62,044 nucleotides of DNA, from positions 1-62,044 of the forward strand of contig NZ_BAGN01000415.1 in assembly GCF_000308835.1 (NCBI RefSeq), in the 5' to 3' direction. The position numbers and the translations under genes were made by a program. Position 1 is the stretch's first letter; every line of letters starts with the position of its first letter. Origin of the DNA: Nocardia vinacea NBRC 16497. Its GTDB lineage: Bacteria; Actinomycetota; Actinomycetes; Mycobacteriales; Mycobacteriaceae. Below, piece after piece: positions 42,800 through 50,966 of the stretch. The notes beneath the pieces were generated by a model that was not told the origin of the DNA, ran no database searches, and saw only the letters and a list, made by a program, of their open reading frames with translations.

Positions 42800-42819
42800 T
42801 CGACCGACTGTGCGGTCGA
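42800..42819 (-). promoter_or_regulatory. Palindromic operator, site 12
   Basis: TCGACCGACTGTGCGGTCGA keeps the two half-sites with 8-bp spacing. It lies one base from ATG 42798 and 16 bases from ATG 42783 of the SDR on the minus strand, so transcription probably starts within or next to it. No clear -35/-10 pair is seen; TTGTCG on the minus strand (42836-42831) is a possible -35. This is the last copy found rightwards. Confidence 0.7.
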
Positions 42820-42888
42820 GTGATTGATCGACAACCTTGGAGTTGCCGATCCGCACTGCCCCCTCGCGGGCTCATGTGGGCGAGAATA

Positions 42889-42937
42889 TCTTTCCCTTTG
42901 GAAAGAAAGATCTAGTCTCTAGAATGTTGATTAACAT
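42889..42937. repeat. Two AT-rich inverted repeats in the intergenic region
   Basis: TCTTTCC-CTTT-GGAAAGA (42889-42906) and ATGTT-N4-AACAT (42924-42937) lie in an AT-rich patch between the SDR operon start and the end of the next SDR gene. They look like operators or a promoter region rather than a terminator. The remaining ~200 bp to 43171 shows nothing recognisable. Confidence 0.45.
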
Positions 42938-43171
42938 GCCGCGATGCCAGCCTCGCTTCGCCGGGCGTCGGCCCGGCACAGTGGGGGTCGGATTCGAGCT
43001 CCACCCGACGGCAGAACTCACGAGGAGCGGACCAGGGCCCAGGAAAACTCGGTGTACTGCGACCTTTATGCGGGAACGCATGATCACATCCCGCAGGGCC
43101 GCGTTCAAGAGACTCGTGAGCGCGCCTTGGTGAGCGCATCGCCGAATGCCCGATAGGGGATGGGCAGTTGG

Positions 43172-43978
43172 TCAGTTCGGGCGGGCCATGCGGGCGTGTT
43201 TGGCTGCTTTGATCCGCTCGGGCAGGAAGCGGTTGCGGAACACGGTGAACTTGGTGGCGCGGTCGCCGCCGACGACGGCGTCTTTGCCTGCGAAGAGCGC
43301 GTCGACGCCTTGTCGGGCGACGAGGCGTTTGTCGTTTTTCCAGCTGTTGTCGCCGAAGCGGGTATTGCCCATGCCGGCGTTGGCGTGGAAGTCACTGTCG
43401 GTGGCACCGGGCAGTAAGGCGGTGACCGTGACGCCGTGTTCGAGGACTTCGGCGCGGAGCGCTTCGGCGAACATGTAGACGAACGCTCGTGAGGGACCGT
43501 AGGTGGTCTCGTACGGAGTGGGAAGTGTGGCGGAGACCGAGGAGGTCATCAGGATGCGGCCCCGGCGACGCGGGATCATGTCTACCACGACTCGCTTCGC
43601 CAGGTGCACAACGGATTTGATGTTGAGGTCGATGAGGTTGAGGTCGTCGGCGAGGTCGATGTCGGCGAAGGCGCCGCCGATTCCGATGCCGGCGTTCAGG
43701 ACCGCGACCTCGAGCGGTCGGCCGAGAGCGGTGGTCTGCTTCCATAGCCGTTCGACGTCGTCGTAGTTGGCGAGGTCGGCCCGCACGGGGTGTGCTTCAA
43801 CGCCCAGTTGGCGCAGTTCGTCGGCAACGCCGTCGGTGCGGTCGCTGCGGCCGGTGACGACGAGGTCGCATCCGCGCTGGGCGAGTTCACGGGCGATCTC
43901 CAGTCCGATGCCCGCGGAAGCGCCGGTGACCAGTGCCAGAGGGCGGGGCGAGACGCTGGAGTTGTGTGCTGAGGTCAA
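43172..43978 (-). CDS. SDR with Arg in place of the catalytic Lys (268 aa)
   Basis: TTG 43978 (MTSAHNSSVSPRP) has AGGAGGA a few bases upstream, the strongest start signal; no ATG fits. TGASAGIG is at 18-25, NAG at 95-97 and S146/S147 and Y160 are present, but the YxxxK lysine is R164 (YGPSR, codon CGA). The C-terminal block LLPGATDSDFHANAGMG and GDNSWKND, then VVGGDRATK, marks a distinct SDR subfamily. Whether Arg is usual in that subfamily cannot be decided here. Tandem TTCA-N4-TGAA sites lie upstream. The gene is isolated from the operons on both sides. Confidence 0.82.
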   Translation of the reverse strand: MTSAHNSSVSPRPLALVTGASAGIGLEIARELAQRGCDLVVTGRSDRTDGVADELRQLGVEAHPVRADLANYDDVERLWKQTTALGRPLEVAVLNAGIGIGGAFADIDLADDLNLIDLNIKSVVHLAKRVVVDMIPRRRGRILMTSSVSATLPTPYETTYGPSRAFVYMFAEALRAEVLEHGVTVTALLPGATDSDFHANAGMGNTRFGDNSWKNDKRLVARQGVDALFAGKDAVVGGDRATKFTVFRNRFLPERIKAAKHARMARPN

Positions 43979-44066
43979 TCGGTCCTCCTGGGTTGTGATT
44001 GTCAGGTTCGGCCTGTCTATGTGGCTGCGGCCTGGGTGGAGTGGAGTGGTGCCTGTACACATTGTT

Positions 44067-44116
44067 CACTTCATTGCTGAAGTGGATGGCGGCAATATTC
44101 AGTTCATTGATGAAGC
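44067..44116 (-). promoter_or_regulatory. Tandem TTCA-N4-TGAA operators (pair A)
   Basis: CACTTCA-TTGC-TGAAGTG (44067-44084) is perfect. A second site, AGTTCA-TTGA-TGAAGC (44101-44116), starts 33 bp further on. They lie 90-140 bp upstream of the SDR starting at 43978 (minus). The same arrangement occurs at 55019-55067. Confidence 0.6.
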
Positions 44117-44297
44117 GTCGCGGTGGCGCCGCGTGCCATCCGACTTGTAGCGGAGTGGGCGTTTTCGGAGTCTTGGTGATCACGCTGGAGGGGTCTGTGA
44201 GCCCAGGATGGGCCGCAGCGGGTGGTCGTGTTGTGCGGACACTTGCAGCCGAACATCGTTGATGGCCTTGAGATTTCCGCTACACCCGCGTATGTGT

Positions 44298-45128
44298 TCA
44301 TGCGATTGTGCCAGTGATCCTTGCCACCGTGTCCGCTATGGCGGCTCGGGCGGGGGTGAGGTATTTGCGTGGGTCGATAATTGCCGTGTCTTCGAGGCTG
44401 GATCTGACGGCGGCGGTGTATGCGACATTGAGTATGGTGCCGACGTTGATTTTGGTGATGCCAGCGGTGACGGCCTTGCGCAGGTCGTTGTCGGCGACTC
44501 CGGACGAGCCGTGCAGTACCAGCGGCACCGGGACCACTTCACGTAGTTTGCTGATGAGATCGAAGTCCGGGGTGGCGGTGCGGGTCGCCATCGCATGTGA
44601 GGTGCCGACTGCGACTGCCAGGGCGTCTACACCGGTCGCTGCGACGAAGGTGGCAGCTTCATCCGGGTCGGTACGCACCCCTGGGGCGTGCGCGCCGTCT
44701 TTGCCGCCGACTTCGCCGAGTTCGGCCTCGAGAAATAATCCGCGTCTGTGGGCCCAGTCGGCGGCGGCTCTGGTTGCGGCGACGTTGGCGTCGTAGTCGA
44801 GTGTGGATGCGTCGAACATTATCGAGGTCACGGCTGTATCTGTGCTGGCGTGCAGCAACTTCTCGTCTTCGATGTGGTCGAGGTGAATCGCCACATCGAC
44901 CTCCGCGCGAGCGGCAACGGCGGAGGTCGCGGCCACGATCGGCTCCAGCTGTCCGTGATGGAACTTCACGGCGTTCTCGCTGATCTGCAGGATGATCGGT
45001 GCGGACGCGCGTTCGGCGCCGGTGACGATCGCCTCCGCGTGCTCGAGCGTGATGACGTTGAAAGCGGCGATGCCTGATCCTGCGCGGTACGCGGCCGCGA
45101 CCAGCTCCGCGGTGCGGACGAGTGGCAT
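44298..45128 (-). CDS. Class II ketose-bisphosphate aldolase (276 aa)
   Basis: ATG 45128 opens MPLVRTAELVAAAYRAG. The zinc and substrate motifs of class II aldolases are present: VAIHLDHIEDEKLL (HxDH), EAELGEVGGKDGAHAPGVRTDP, GTSHAM and the loop VLHGSSGVADNDLRKAVTAGITKINVGT. Length is as in the GatY/KbaY/FbaA type. It cleaves a ketose bisphosphate into triose phosphates or an analogous pair. It is divergent from the FGGY kinase operon, with the promoter region between, and fits as the last step after PfkB. The exact sugar is unknown. Confidence 0.9.
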   Translation of the reverse strand: MPLVRTAELVAAAYRAGSGIAAFNVITLEHAEAIVTGAERASAPIILQISENAVKFHHGQLEPIVAATSAVAARAEVDVAIHLDHIEDEKLLHASTDTAVTSIMFDASTLDYDANVAATRAAADWAHRRGLFLEAELGEVGGKDGAHAPGVRTDPDEAATFVAATGVDALAVAVGTSHAMATRTATPDFDLISKLREVVPVPLVLHGSSGVADNDLRKAVTAGITKINVGTILNVAYTAAVRSSLEDTAIIDPRKYLTPARAAIADTVARITGTIA

Positions 45129-45208
45129 GAGTGATCCTCCACAGATTCGGTTTGGTCCCGTGATCGTCGGCAGCGTGTCTTCTCGGTGAAATCCAGCGGC
45201 AACCTACT

Positions 45209-45240
45209 TGACAGGGTTCCAACAAAACGCAACTATATCC
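45209..45240 (+). promoter_or_regulatory. Candidate promoter of the polyol operon
   Basis: TTGACA (45209-45214) is followed by an AT-rich stretch containing TATATC (45235-45240, spacer 20) or ACTATA (45233-45238, spacer 18). It lies about 45-70 bp before ATG 45282 and in the divergent region with the aldolase gene. Related AAACGCAA and AAATGCAA elements nearby could be DeoR half-sites. Confidence 0.5.
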
Positions 45241-45281
45241 ATTGAAATGCAAGTGGGCAAGGTCACATCTAGGGGTCCGTG

Positions 45282-46664
45282 ATGAGTCGCAGCAGGTTTT
45301 TCATCGGACTGGACGTGGGAACGACGACCAGCAAGGCTGTCGTGTTCACCGAGTCCGGCGAGGCGGTCGCTTCCGGGCGGGCTGACACTCCATGGACGCT
45401 GACTGCGCTCGGGACGGAGCTCGATCCTCGTTTGCTGTTGATTTCGGCACTCGACGCGGTCGCAGCTGCGCTGGCGTTTTGTCCGGATGGCGAGATCGCC
45501 GGCCTGGGTGTCGCCGGCTTCGCCGAATCCGGCGTCCTTCTCGATCGGCACGGAGAACCTGTTGCGCCGGTGATCGCCTGGCACGACACTCGTGACACCG
45601 CTGAGCTCGCGGATCTCGGTAAACTCGTTGCGCCGCAGGAGTTCTCGGCGACAACCGGGTTGCCGCTCCGCCAGCAGTGGTCGCTGACCAAACACCGTTG
45701 GCTTGTCGACAACGTACCTGGGACACGGAACGCAGTGCGTCGGCTCAACGTTGCCGAATGGATAGTTCGGGGACTCGGCGGTGACGAGGCGACCGAACAG
45801 TCGTTGGCATCGCGCACCGGCTGGCTGCGGCTGGCTGATCGGACGTGGTGGACCGACACGCTGGAGTGGTCGGGAGCGACCGAGCGCCTGATGCCGCCGT
45901 TGGTGACGGCTGGAACATCGCTGGGGCGGGTGCGGGCGGAGATCGGGCCGGACCGATTGTCCGGCGCGGCACTGACCGTTGCCGGCCACGATCACCAGGC
46001 GGCCGCGATCGGGGCTGGGGCAGGCCGCACCGGCGACGAATTGGACTCGTGCGGAACTGCGGAGGCGCTGGTGCGCACCGTGGCGCCGGAACTACCGTCT
46101 CAGGTGGTCGCCGACCTCGCCGATGCCGGGATAACCACCGGCTGGCACGCGGCGGCCGATCACTGGTGTCTGCTTGGTGCCACCCAAGGTGGTTTGGCTC
46201 TGCAGCGGGTTCTCGCCATGCTCGGAAGAACCCGCGCCGATCTGCCCGAACTCGATGCTGCGGCGATGGCGCTCACAAAAACGGCCGTGCGGGTTCACGC
46301 GCCGGCGTTCGGCAAGATCGACATCCTCGGTGTGGGCGACGGCGACGGCCCGGAGCACATTTGGCGCGCCGCCCTGGAAGCCGTCACGAATCAGGTGGCA
46401 ATCATCCACGACGCGATGAGCGAGCTGAGTGGTCCACACCGTCGCCTCGTCGCTACCGGCGGATGGTCTCGTAGTGAGGCGTTCATCGAGGCCAGACGTC
46501 GACGCTTCGGTCACGTCGAGCGCCCCGAGGTGACCGAAGCCGGCTCTCGCGGCGCGGCTCTGCTGGCCGGAATTGCAGCAGGCCACCACGCGCATCCGGC
46601 TGGTGGTCCACTTGCCTTCGAACTCGACAGTCCGCAAACCGCTATCTCGGAGAACCACCTGTGA
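45282..46664 (+). CDS. FGGY-family carbohydrate kinase (460 aa)
   Basis: ATG 45282 follows AGGGG at 45271-45275; GTG 45279 is too close to it. The N-terminal FIGLDVGTTTSKAVVF phosphate motif, the SGAALTVAGHDHQAAAIGAG segment, DSCGTAEALVRT and the C-terminal VATGGWSRSEAFIEARRRRFG motif identify an FGGY kinase similar to those for erythritol, xylulose and gluconate. It transfers phosphate from ATP to a sugar or polyol. It overlaps the DeoR gene by 4 nt. The neighbouring threitol/erythritol-type dehydrogenase suggests a four- or five-carbon polyol route. Confidence 0.9.
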   Translation: MSRSRFFIGLDVGTTTSKAVVFTESGEAVASGRADTPWTLTALGTELDPRLLLISALDAVAAALAFCPDGEIAGLGVAGFAESGVLLDRHGEPVAPVIAWHDTRDTAELADLGKLVAPQEFSATTGLPLRQQWSLTKHRWLVDNVPGTRNAVRRLNVAEWIVRGLGGDEATEQSLASRTGWLRLADRTWWTDTLEWSGATERLMPPLVTAGTSLGRVRAEIGPDRLSGAALTVAGHDHQAAAIGAGAGRTGDELDSCGTAEALVRTVAPELPSQVVADLADAGITTGWHAAADHWCLLGATQGGLALQRVLAMLGRTRADLPELDAAAMALTKTAVRVHAPAFGKIDILGVGDGDGPEHIWRAALEAVTNQVAIIHDAMSELSGPHRRLVATGGWSRSEAFIEARRRRFGHVERPEVTEAGSRGAALLAGIAAGHHAHPAGGPLAFELDSPQTAISENHL

Positions 46665-47446
46665 CCACCAGCGACAACACCCGCACCCCCTATGCCGACG
46701 AGCGCAAACAGCACATCCTCAACGTCTTGCGTAGCCGGGGACGGATCGAAGCGAACGACGTCGCCGACAGTCTCGGTGTCACCGGTGAGACGATCCGCAA
46801 AGATCTGATCCAGCTCGAACGCCAAGGGCTCCTGCGTCGTGTGCACGGCGGCGCGGTGCCGATGCAGTACCTGTCGTTCGAGCCCGCAGTCGTAAGTCGC
46901 ACCGAGTTCATGTCGGAAAAGGCGCGGATCGCTCGGGCCGCGTTGGCACATGTTCCCGCCCAAGGATCGGTGTTGATCGACGCCGGCTCGACCACCGCGC
47001 AGCTCGTCGAACAGTTCCCTGGTGATCGCGAACTCACCGTATACACCAACACCTTGCCGGTCGCGCTGTCACTGCTGACACGTCCGCTGCTGACCGTCTT
47101 CACCCTCGGCGGGAGGTTGCGGAGCAAAACGCTCGCCGAAGTCGATGACTGGGCCGCACGGTCACTGGCCGAAATCAACGTCGACGTCGCGTTTCTCGGC
47201 ACCAACGGAATCTCCCTGATGCGCGGGCTGACGACTCCGGATCCGGCGGAGGCCGCGATCAAACGGCTCATGCTGGCCTGTGCTCAGCGTCGGATCCTGC
47301 TCGCCGATCACAGCAAAGTCGGCATTGTCAGCGGCACCAAGCACGGCGACCTGACCGACGTCGACCTATTGATCACCGACACCGGACTGACCGACGCGCA
47401 ACTGGCCGAGCTGACCGAGACCGGAATGAGCGTGGAGCGAACATGA
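46661..47446 (+). CDS. DeoR-family regulator (261 aa)
   Basis: GTG 46661 overlaps the kinase stop (GTGA). The N-terminal HTH (KQHILNVLRSRGRIEANDVADSLGVTGETIRKDLIQLERQGLLRRVHGG) is the DeoR signature region at about 16-65. The sugar-phosphate sensor domain follows (IDAGSTTAQLVEQF, TVYTNTLPVALSLL, DVAFLGTNGIS and LLADHSKVG). It probably represses the operon until a phosphorylated sugar intermediate binds. It sits inside the operon, overlapping both neighbours, so it is made together with the kinases. Confidence 0.93.
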   Translation: MTTSDNTRTPYADERKQHILNVLRSRGRIEANDVADSLGVTGETIRKDLIQLERQGLLRRVHGGAVPMQYLSFEPAVVSRTEFMSEKARIARAALAHVPAQGSVLIDAGSTTAQLVEQFPGDRELTVYTNTLPVALSLLTRPLLTVFTLGGRLRSKTLAEVDDWAARSLAEINVDVAFLGTNGISLMRGLTTPDPAEAAIKRLMLACAQRRILLADHSKVGIVSGTKHGDLTDVDLLITDTGLTDAQLAELTETGMSVERT

Positions 47447-48429
47447 TCGTGACCGTTACCCCCAACCCCAGCGTTGACCGGACGGTATTCCTGGACACCC
47501 TCGTCATCGGTTCGGTCAACCGGAGCCGCCGCAGCTGGAGCGAACCCAGTGGAAAGGGCGTCAATGTCGCCCTCGCGCTGCACGCTCACGGTGAGGCGGT
47601 ACGCGCCATCGTCACCGTCGGCGGCTCGGTCGGCGCGCAGCTACAGCAGATGCTGGCGACCGTCGAACTCGACACCGTCGCGGTCCCGATCGCCGGTGAA
47701 ATCCGCAGCAATATCAGCCTGACTCGCGCGGACGGCACGGTGACGAAAGTCAACGAAATGGGTCCGGTGATCAGCAGCGATGAGGTCGCCGACCTGCTAG
47801 CTGCCGTGGCCACCAATGTCGCGGACGCGTCGTGGCTGGTGTGTGGGGGTAGCCTGCCCTCCGGTGCGCCGGAGGATTTGTACGCGCGATTGGCACAGCT
47901 CGGCCGCGAGCGCGCGGTCCCGGTGGTCGTCGACAGCTCTGGACAATCGTTGGCGGCGAGCCTTCCAGGGCACCCCGATCTGATCAAACCCAACATCCAC
48001 GAGCTTGCCGAATTGGTTGAGAGACCGCTGCACACTCTCGGTGAGATCGTCGATGCGGCCGAGGATGTGCGCGCCCGCGGTGCCGGTGCTGTCCTGGCCA
48101 GCCTCGGCGCGGACGGCGCTGTCTTGGTCGACAAGGAGGGCGCGCTACACGGCGAAGCGCCGGTCGAGAAGGTGGTCAGCACCGTCGGGGCAGGCGACGC
48201 GATGCTTGCTGGCTTTCTCGCCGGAAGCCGCTCCCGGCGGCATGCCATGACCACCGCGTTGACCTGGGGTGCCGCTGCGGTCCAGCACGAGGGCACCCTC
48301 TTCAGCCCACAGCCCCCAACCACTGGGTGCACCCTGCACGACCGGATCGACCGACGCAGGCGCCTGCGCGACGACGAACCCGCACCGACTGCGGCAGCAG
48401 TCGGCCCCGAGGTCCGCGCCGACGCCTGA
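47443..48429 (+). CDS. PfkB-family kinase, 1-phosphofructokinase type (328 aa)
   Basis: The ATG at 47443 overlaps the DeoR stop (ATGA). MIVTVTPNPSVDRTVFLD is the classic 1-phosphofructokinase/tagatose-6-phosphate kinase start. GKGVNVALALHAHG is the ribokinase motif 1, and VGAGDAMLAGF with catalytic D252 is motif 2. An arginine-rich C-terminal tail of about 30 residues is less conserved. It makes a bisphosphate from a ketose phosphate, which the divergent class II aldolase could cleave. Confidence 0.93.
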   Translation: MIVTVTPNPSVDRTVFLDTLVIGSVNRSRRSWSEPSGKGVNVALALHAHGEAVRAIVTVGGSVGAQLQQMLATVELDTVAVPIAGEIRSNISLTRADGTVTKVNEMGPVISSDEVADLLAAVATNVADASWLVCGGSLPSGAPEDLYARLAQLGRERAVPVVVDSSGQSLAASLPGHPDLIKPNIHELAELVERPLHTLGEIVDAAEDVRARGAGAVLASLGADGAVLVDKEGALHGEAPVEKVVSTVGAGDAMLAGFLAGSRSRRHAMTTALTWGAAAVQHEGTLFSPQPPTTGCTLHDRIDRRRRLRDDEPAPTAAAVGPEVRADA

Positions 48430-48457
48430 ACTCCGTCTCGACAAATAAGGAATTCAT

Positions 48458-49549
48458 ATGTCGAACACCATGCAGGCCATTGTGATTCACGGCCCAGGCG
48501 ACTATCGGCTCGAGACCGTCCCGGTTCCTGTACCGGGTCCCGGCGAAGCACTGGTGCGGGTGCAGGCGGTCGGAATCTGCGCCAGTGATCTGAAGTGCTA
48601 CCACGGCGCGCGGATGTATTGGGGAGACGGGCCGATCCCGCCGAACGTCGACCTCCAGGTCACGCCGGGACACGAATTCGTCGGAGAGATCGTCGAGATC
48701 GACGATCAGGGGCGCGAACGATGGGGTGTCGAGATCGGCGACCGGGTGGTATCCGAGCAGATCGTCCCGTGCTGGAAGTGCCGTTTCTGTCGACGTGGTC
48801 AGTACTGGATGTGCGCACCGCACCGGATTTACGGGTTCCGCCGAGTCACCAACGGTGCCATGGCCGAATACATGATCTATCCCGCCGACGCCATCGTGCA
48901 CAAGGTCGCCAAGATCATTCCCGCCGCCCACGCCGCCTTCGCGGAACCGCTGTCCTGCGCGCTGCACGCGATCGAGCGCGCGCAGATTTCGTTCGGAGAC
49001 GTTGTCGTGGTCGCCGGGTGCGGTCCGATAGGCCTCGGCATGATCGCCGGTGCCCGCGCCAAGAGTCCCGCCCATGTGGTGGCCCTCGACCTAACTCCGC
49101 ACAAGCTCGACCTGGCTCGCGACTGCGGTGCCGATATCGTCGTGAATATCACCGAGCAGGATGCCGAATCCATCGTGCGCCCGCTGACCGATGGGTACGG
49201 CGCCGACGTCTATCTCGACGCGACCGGGCACCCATCGGCCGTACCGCAGGGCCTGAACATGCTGCGCAAGCTCGGTCGTTATGTGGAGTACGGAGTATTC
49301 GGTCGTGAGGTCTCGGTGGACTGGTCGATCATCAGCGACGTCAAGGAACTCGACGTCCTAGGTGCCCATCTCGGACCCTACTGCTGGCCGACCGCGATTG
49401 CGATGATCGAATCCGGTGCGCTGCCGATGGACCGAATCTGCAGCCACCAGTTGCCACTCGGCGAATTCCAGAAGGGCCTCGACCTCGTCGGCGCGGGCGA
49501 CGAGTCGGTCAAGGTGACGCTCCTCCCGTCTGGAGGCGCCGATACGTGA
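48458..49549 (+). CDS. Zinc-dependent polyol dehydrogenase, erythritol/threitol type (363 aa)
   Basis: ATG 48458 follows AAGGA. This is a medium-chain dehydrogenase: catalytic-zinc region GICASDLKCYHGARM and TPGHEFVGEIVE, the structural-zinc cysteine cluster CWKCRFCRRGQYWMC, and the coenzyme motif GCGPIGLG. The segment CYHGARMYWGDGPIPPNVDLQ is shared with erythritol/L-threitol dehydrogenases of mycobacteria, as far as I recall. It oxidises a polyol to a ketose with NAD. It lies 28 bp after the PfkB gene and 61 bp before the importer genes. Confidence 0.88.
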   Translation: MSNTMQAIVIHGPGDYRLETVPVPVPGPGEALVRVQAVGICASDLKCYHGARMYWGDGPIPPNVDLQVTPGHEFVGEIVEIDDQGRERWGVEIGDRVVSEQIVPCWKCRFCRRGQYWMCAPHRIYGFRRVTNGAMAEYMIYPADAIVHKVAKIIPAAHAAFAEPLSCALHAIERAQISFGDVVVVAGCGPIGLGMIAGARAKSPAHVVALDLTPHKLDLARDCGADIVVNITEQDAESIVRPLTDGYGADVYLDATGHPSAVPQGLNMLRKLGRYVEYGVFGREVSVDWSIISDVKELDVLGAHLGPYCWPTAIAMIESGALPMDRICSHQLPLGEFQKGLDLVGAGDESVKVTLLPSGGADT

Positions 49550-49610
49550 ACGCCGACTGCACACTCTGATACCACACCACGACTGCTCGTCACGAAAGCC
49601 GTTGTCCACC

Positions 49611-50966
49611 ATGAAATCACCACTCACTGCCGTCGGAATCATAGGCATAGCAACAACACTGGCGCTAACCGGATGCGCCGGAGCCGGTTCGCTCGGCTCC
49701 AGCGGCGGACATACCGTGACCGTCGCGATGGTGTCCAACCTCCAGATGGAGGATGCCATCGAACTTGCCCCACTGTTCGAGGCGCAAAACCCCGGTATCC
49801 ACCTGAAGTTCATCAGCCTCCCCGAAAATGAGGCACGCGCAAAGATCACCGCGTCGACAGCGACCGGCGGCGGCGAGTTCGACGTGGTGATGATCAGCAA
49901 CTACGAGACCCCGCAGTGGGCCGAGAACGGCTGGCTCACCAACCTTTCGCCCTATATCGCCGCGACCAACGGCTACGACCGGGACGATTTCGTCCCGTCT
50001 ATCCGGGACTCGCTGAGCTATCGCGGAGACATGTACTCAGTGCCGTTCTACGGCGAGTCGTCGTTCCTGATGTACCGCAAGGATCTCTTCGACCAGGCAG
50101 GAATCACGGTGCCGGCCAACCCCACCTGGGAACAGGTTGCAGGATGGGCCGAGCGGTTCGATGGTTCTGGCAAGGATATGACCGGGATCTGCTTGCGCGG
50201 CAAACCGGGCTGGGGCGAAGTGCTCGCCCCGCTCGACACTGTTATCAACACCTTTGGCGGACGCTGGTTCGACGAGAACTGGAATGCCCAACTCACCAGC
50301 CCGGAAGTGCGCCGCGCGGTGCAGTTCTACGTCGACTTGGTCCGCAAGCACGGTGAACCGGGAGCGGCGGCCAGCGGATTCAGCGAGTGCGCAACACAAT
50401 TCGCGCAGGGACGCACCGCGATGTGGTACGACGCCACCTCTGCGGTCAATACCGTGGAAAGCCGCGAATCCAGCCGCGTAGTCGGCAAGGTCGGCTACGC
50501 GATGGCGCCGATGCAGCAGAAGCAGAATCCGGGCTGGCTCTATACCTGGTCGTTGGGTATCCCGGAGTCCAGTCATCAGAAGGATGCCGCGTGGATGTTC
50601 GTGTCCTGGATGACCGACAAGCGCTACATCGAGAAGGTCGGCAACGACCTGGGATGGGAACGCATACCGCCGGGCAGCCGGCTGTCGACCTACAACATCC
50701 CGCAATACCAGAGCATCAGCTCAGCCTACGGGCCGATCACGCTGGATGCGATCAACAATGCCGACTCCCAGCATCCCACTGTGCAGCCGGTGCCCTACAC
50801 CGGCGTGCAGTTCCTGACCATTCCCGAATTCCAAGACCTCGGTACCCGGGTCAGCCAGCAGATCAGCGCCGCCATCGCGGGGCGGATCAGCGTGGACGAT
50901 GCCCTCGCACAGGCCCAGCAATACGCCGAGGTGGTCGGCAAGACCTATCAGCAGGAGCAACGATGA
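49611..50966 (+). CDS. ABC transporter solute-binding lipoprotein (451 aa)
   Basis: ATG 49611 gives a lipoprotein signal: MKSP, an apolar stretch, then LALTGC with the lipidated cysteine at C22. TTG 49602 is the alternative. The body matches family-1 extracellular solute-binding proteins for sugars and polyols: AKITASTATGGGEFDVVMISN, YSVPFYGESSFLMYRKDLFDQAGI and GRTAMWYDATS. It binds substrate outside the membrane and delivers it to the two permeases encoded next. It overlaps the first permease by 4 nt. Confidence 0.93.
   Translation: MKSPLTAVGIIGIATTLALTGCAGAGSLGSSGGHTVTVAMVSNLQMEDAIELAPLFEAQNPGIHLKFISLPENEARAKITASTATGGGEFDVVMISNYETPQWAENGWLTNLSPYIAATNGYDRDDFVPSIRDSLSYRGDMYSVPFYGESSFLMYRKDLFDQAGITVPANPTWEQVAGWAERFDGSGKDMTGICLRGKPGWGEVLAPLDTVINTFGGRWFDENWNAQLTSPEVRRAVQFYVDLVRKHGEPGAAASGFSECATQFAQGRTAMWYDATSAVNTVESRESSRVVGKVGYAMAPMQQKQNPGWLYTWSLGIPESSHQKDAAWMFVSWMTDKRYIEKVGNDLGWERIPPGSRLSTYNIPQYQSISSAYGPITLDAINNADSQHPTVQPVPYTGVQFLTIPEFQDLGTRVSQQISAAIAGRISVDDALAQAQQYAEVVGKTYQQEQR

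Noticed and set aside
50387..50962. Long frame upstream of the MalF-type permease, suggesting a fusion
   Set aside because: It overlaps the solute-binding protein in another frame. The permease start at 50963 has the ATGA overlap and gives the usual length.
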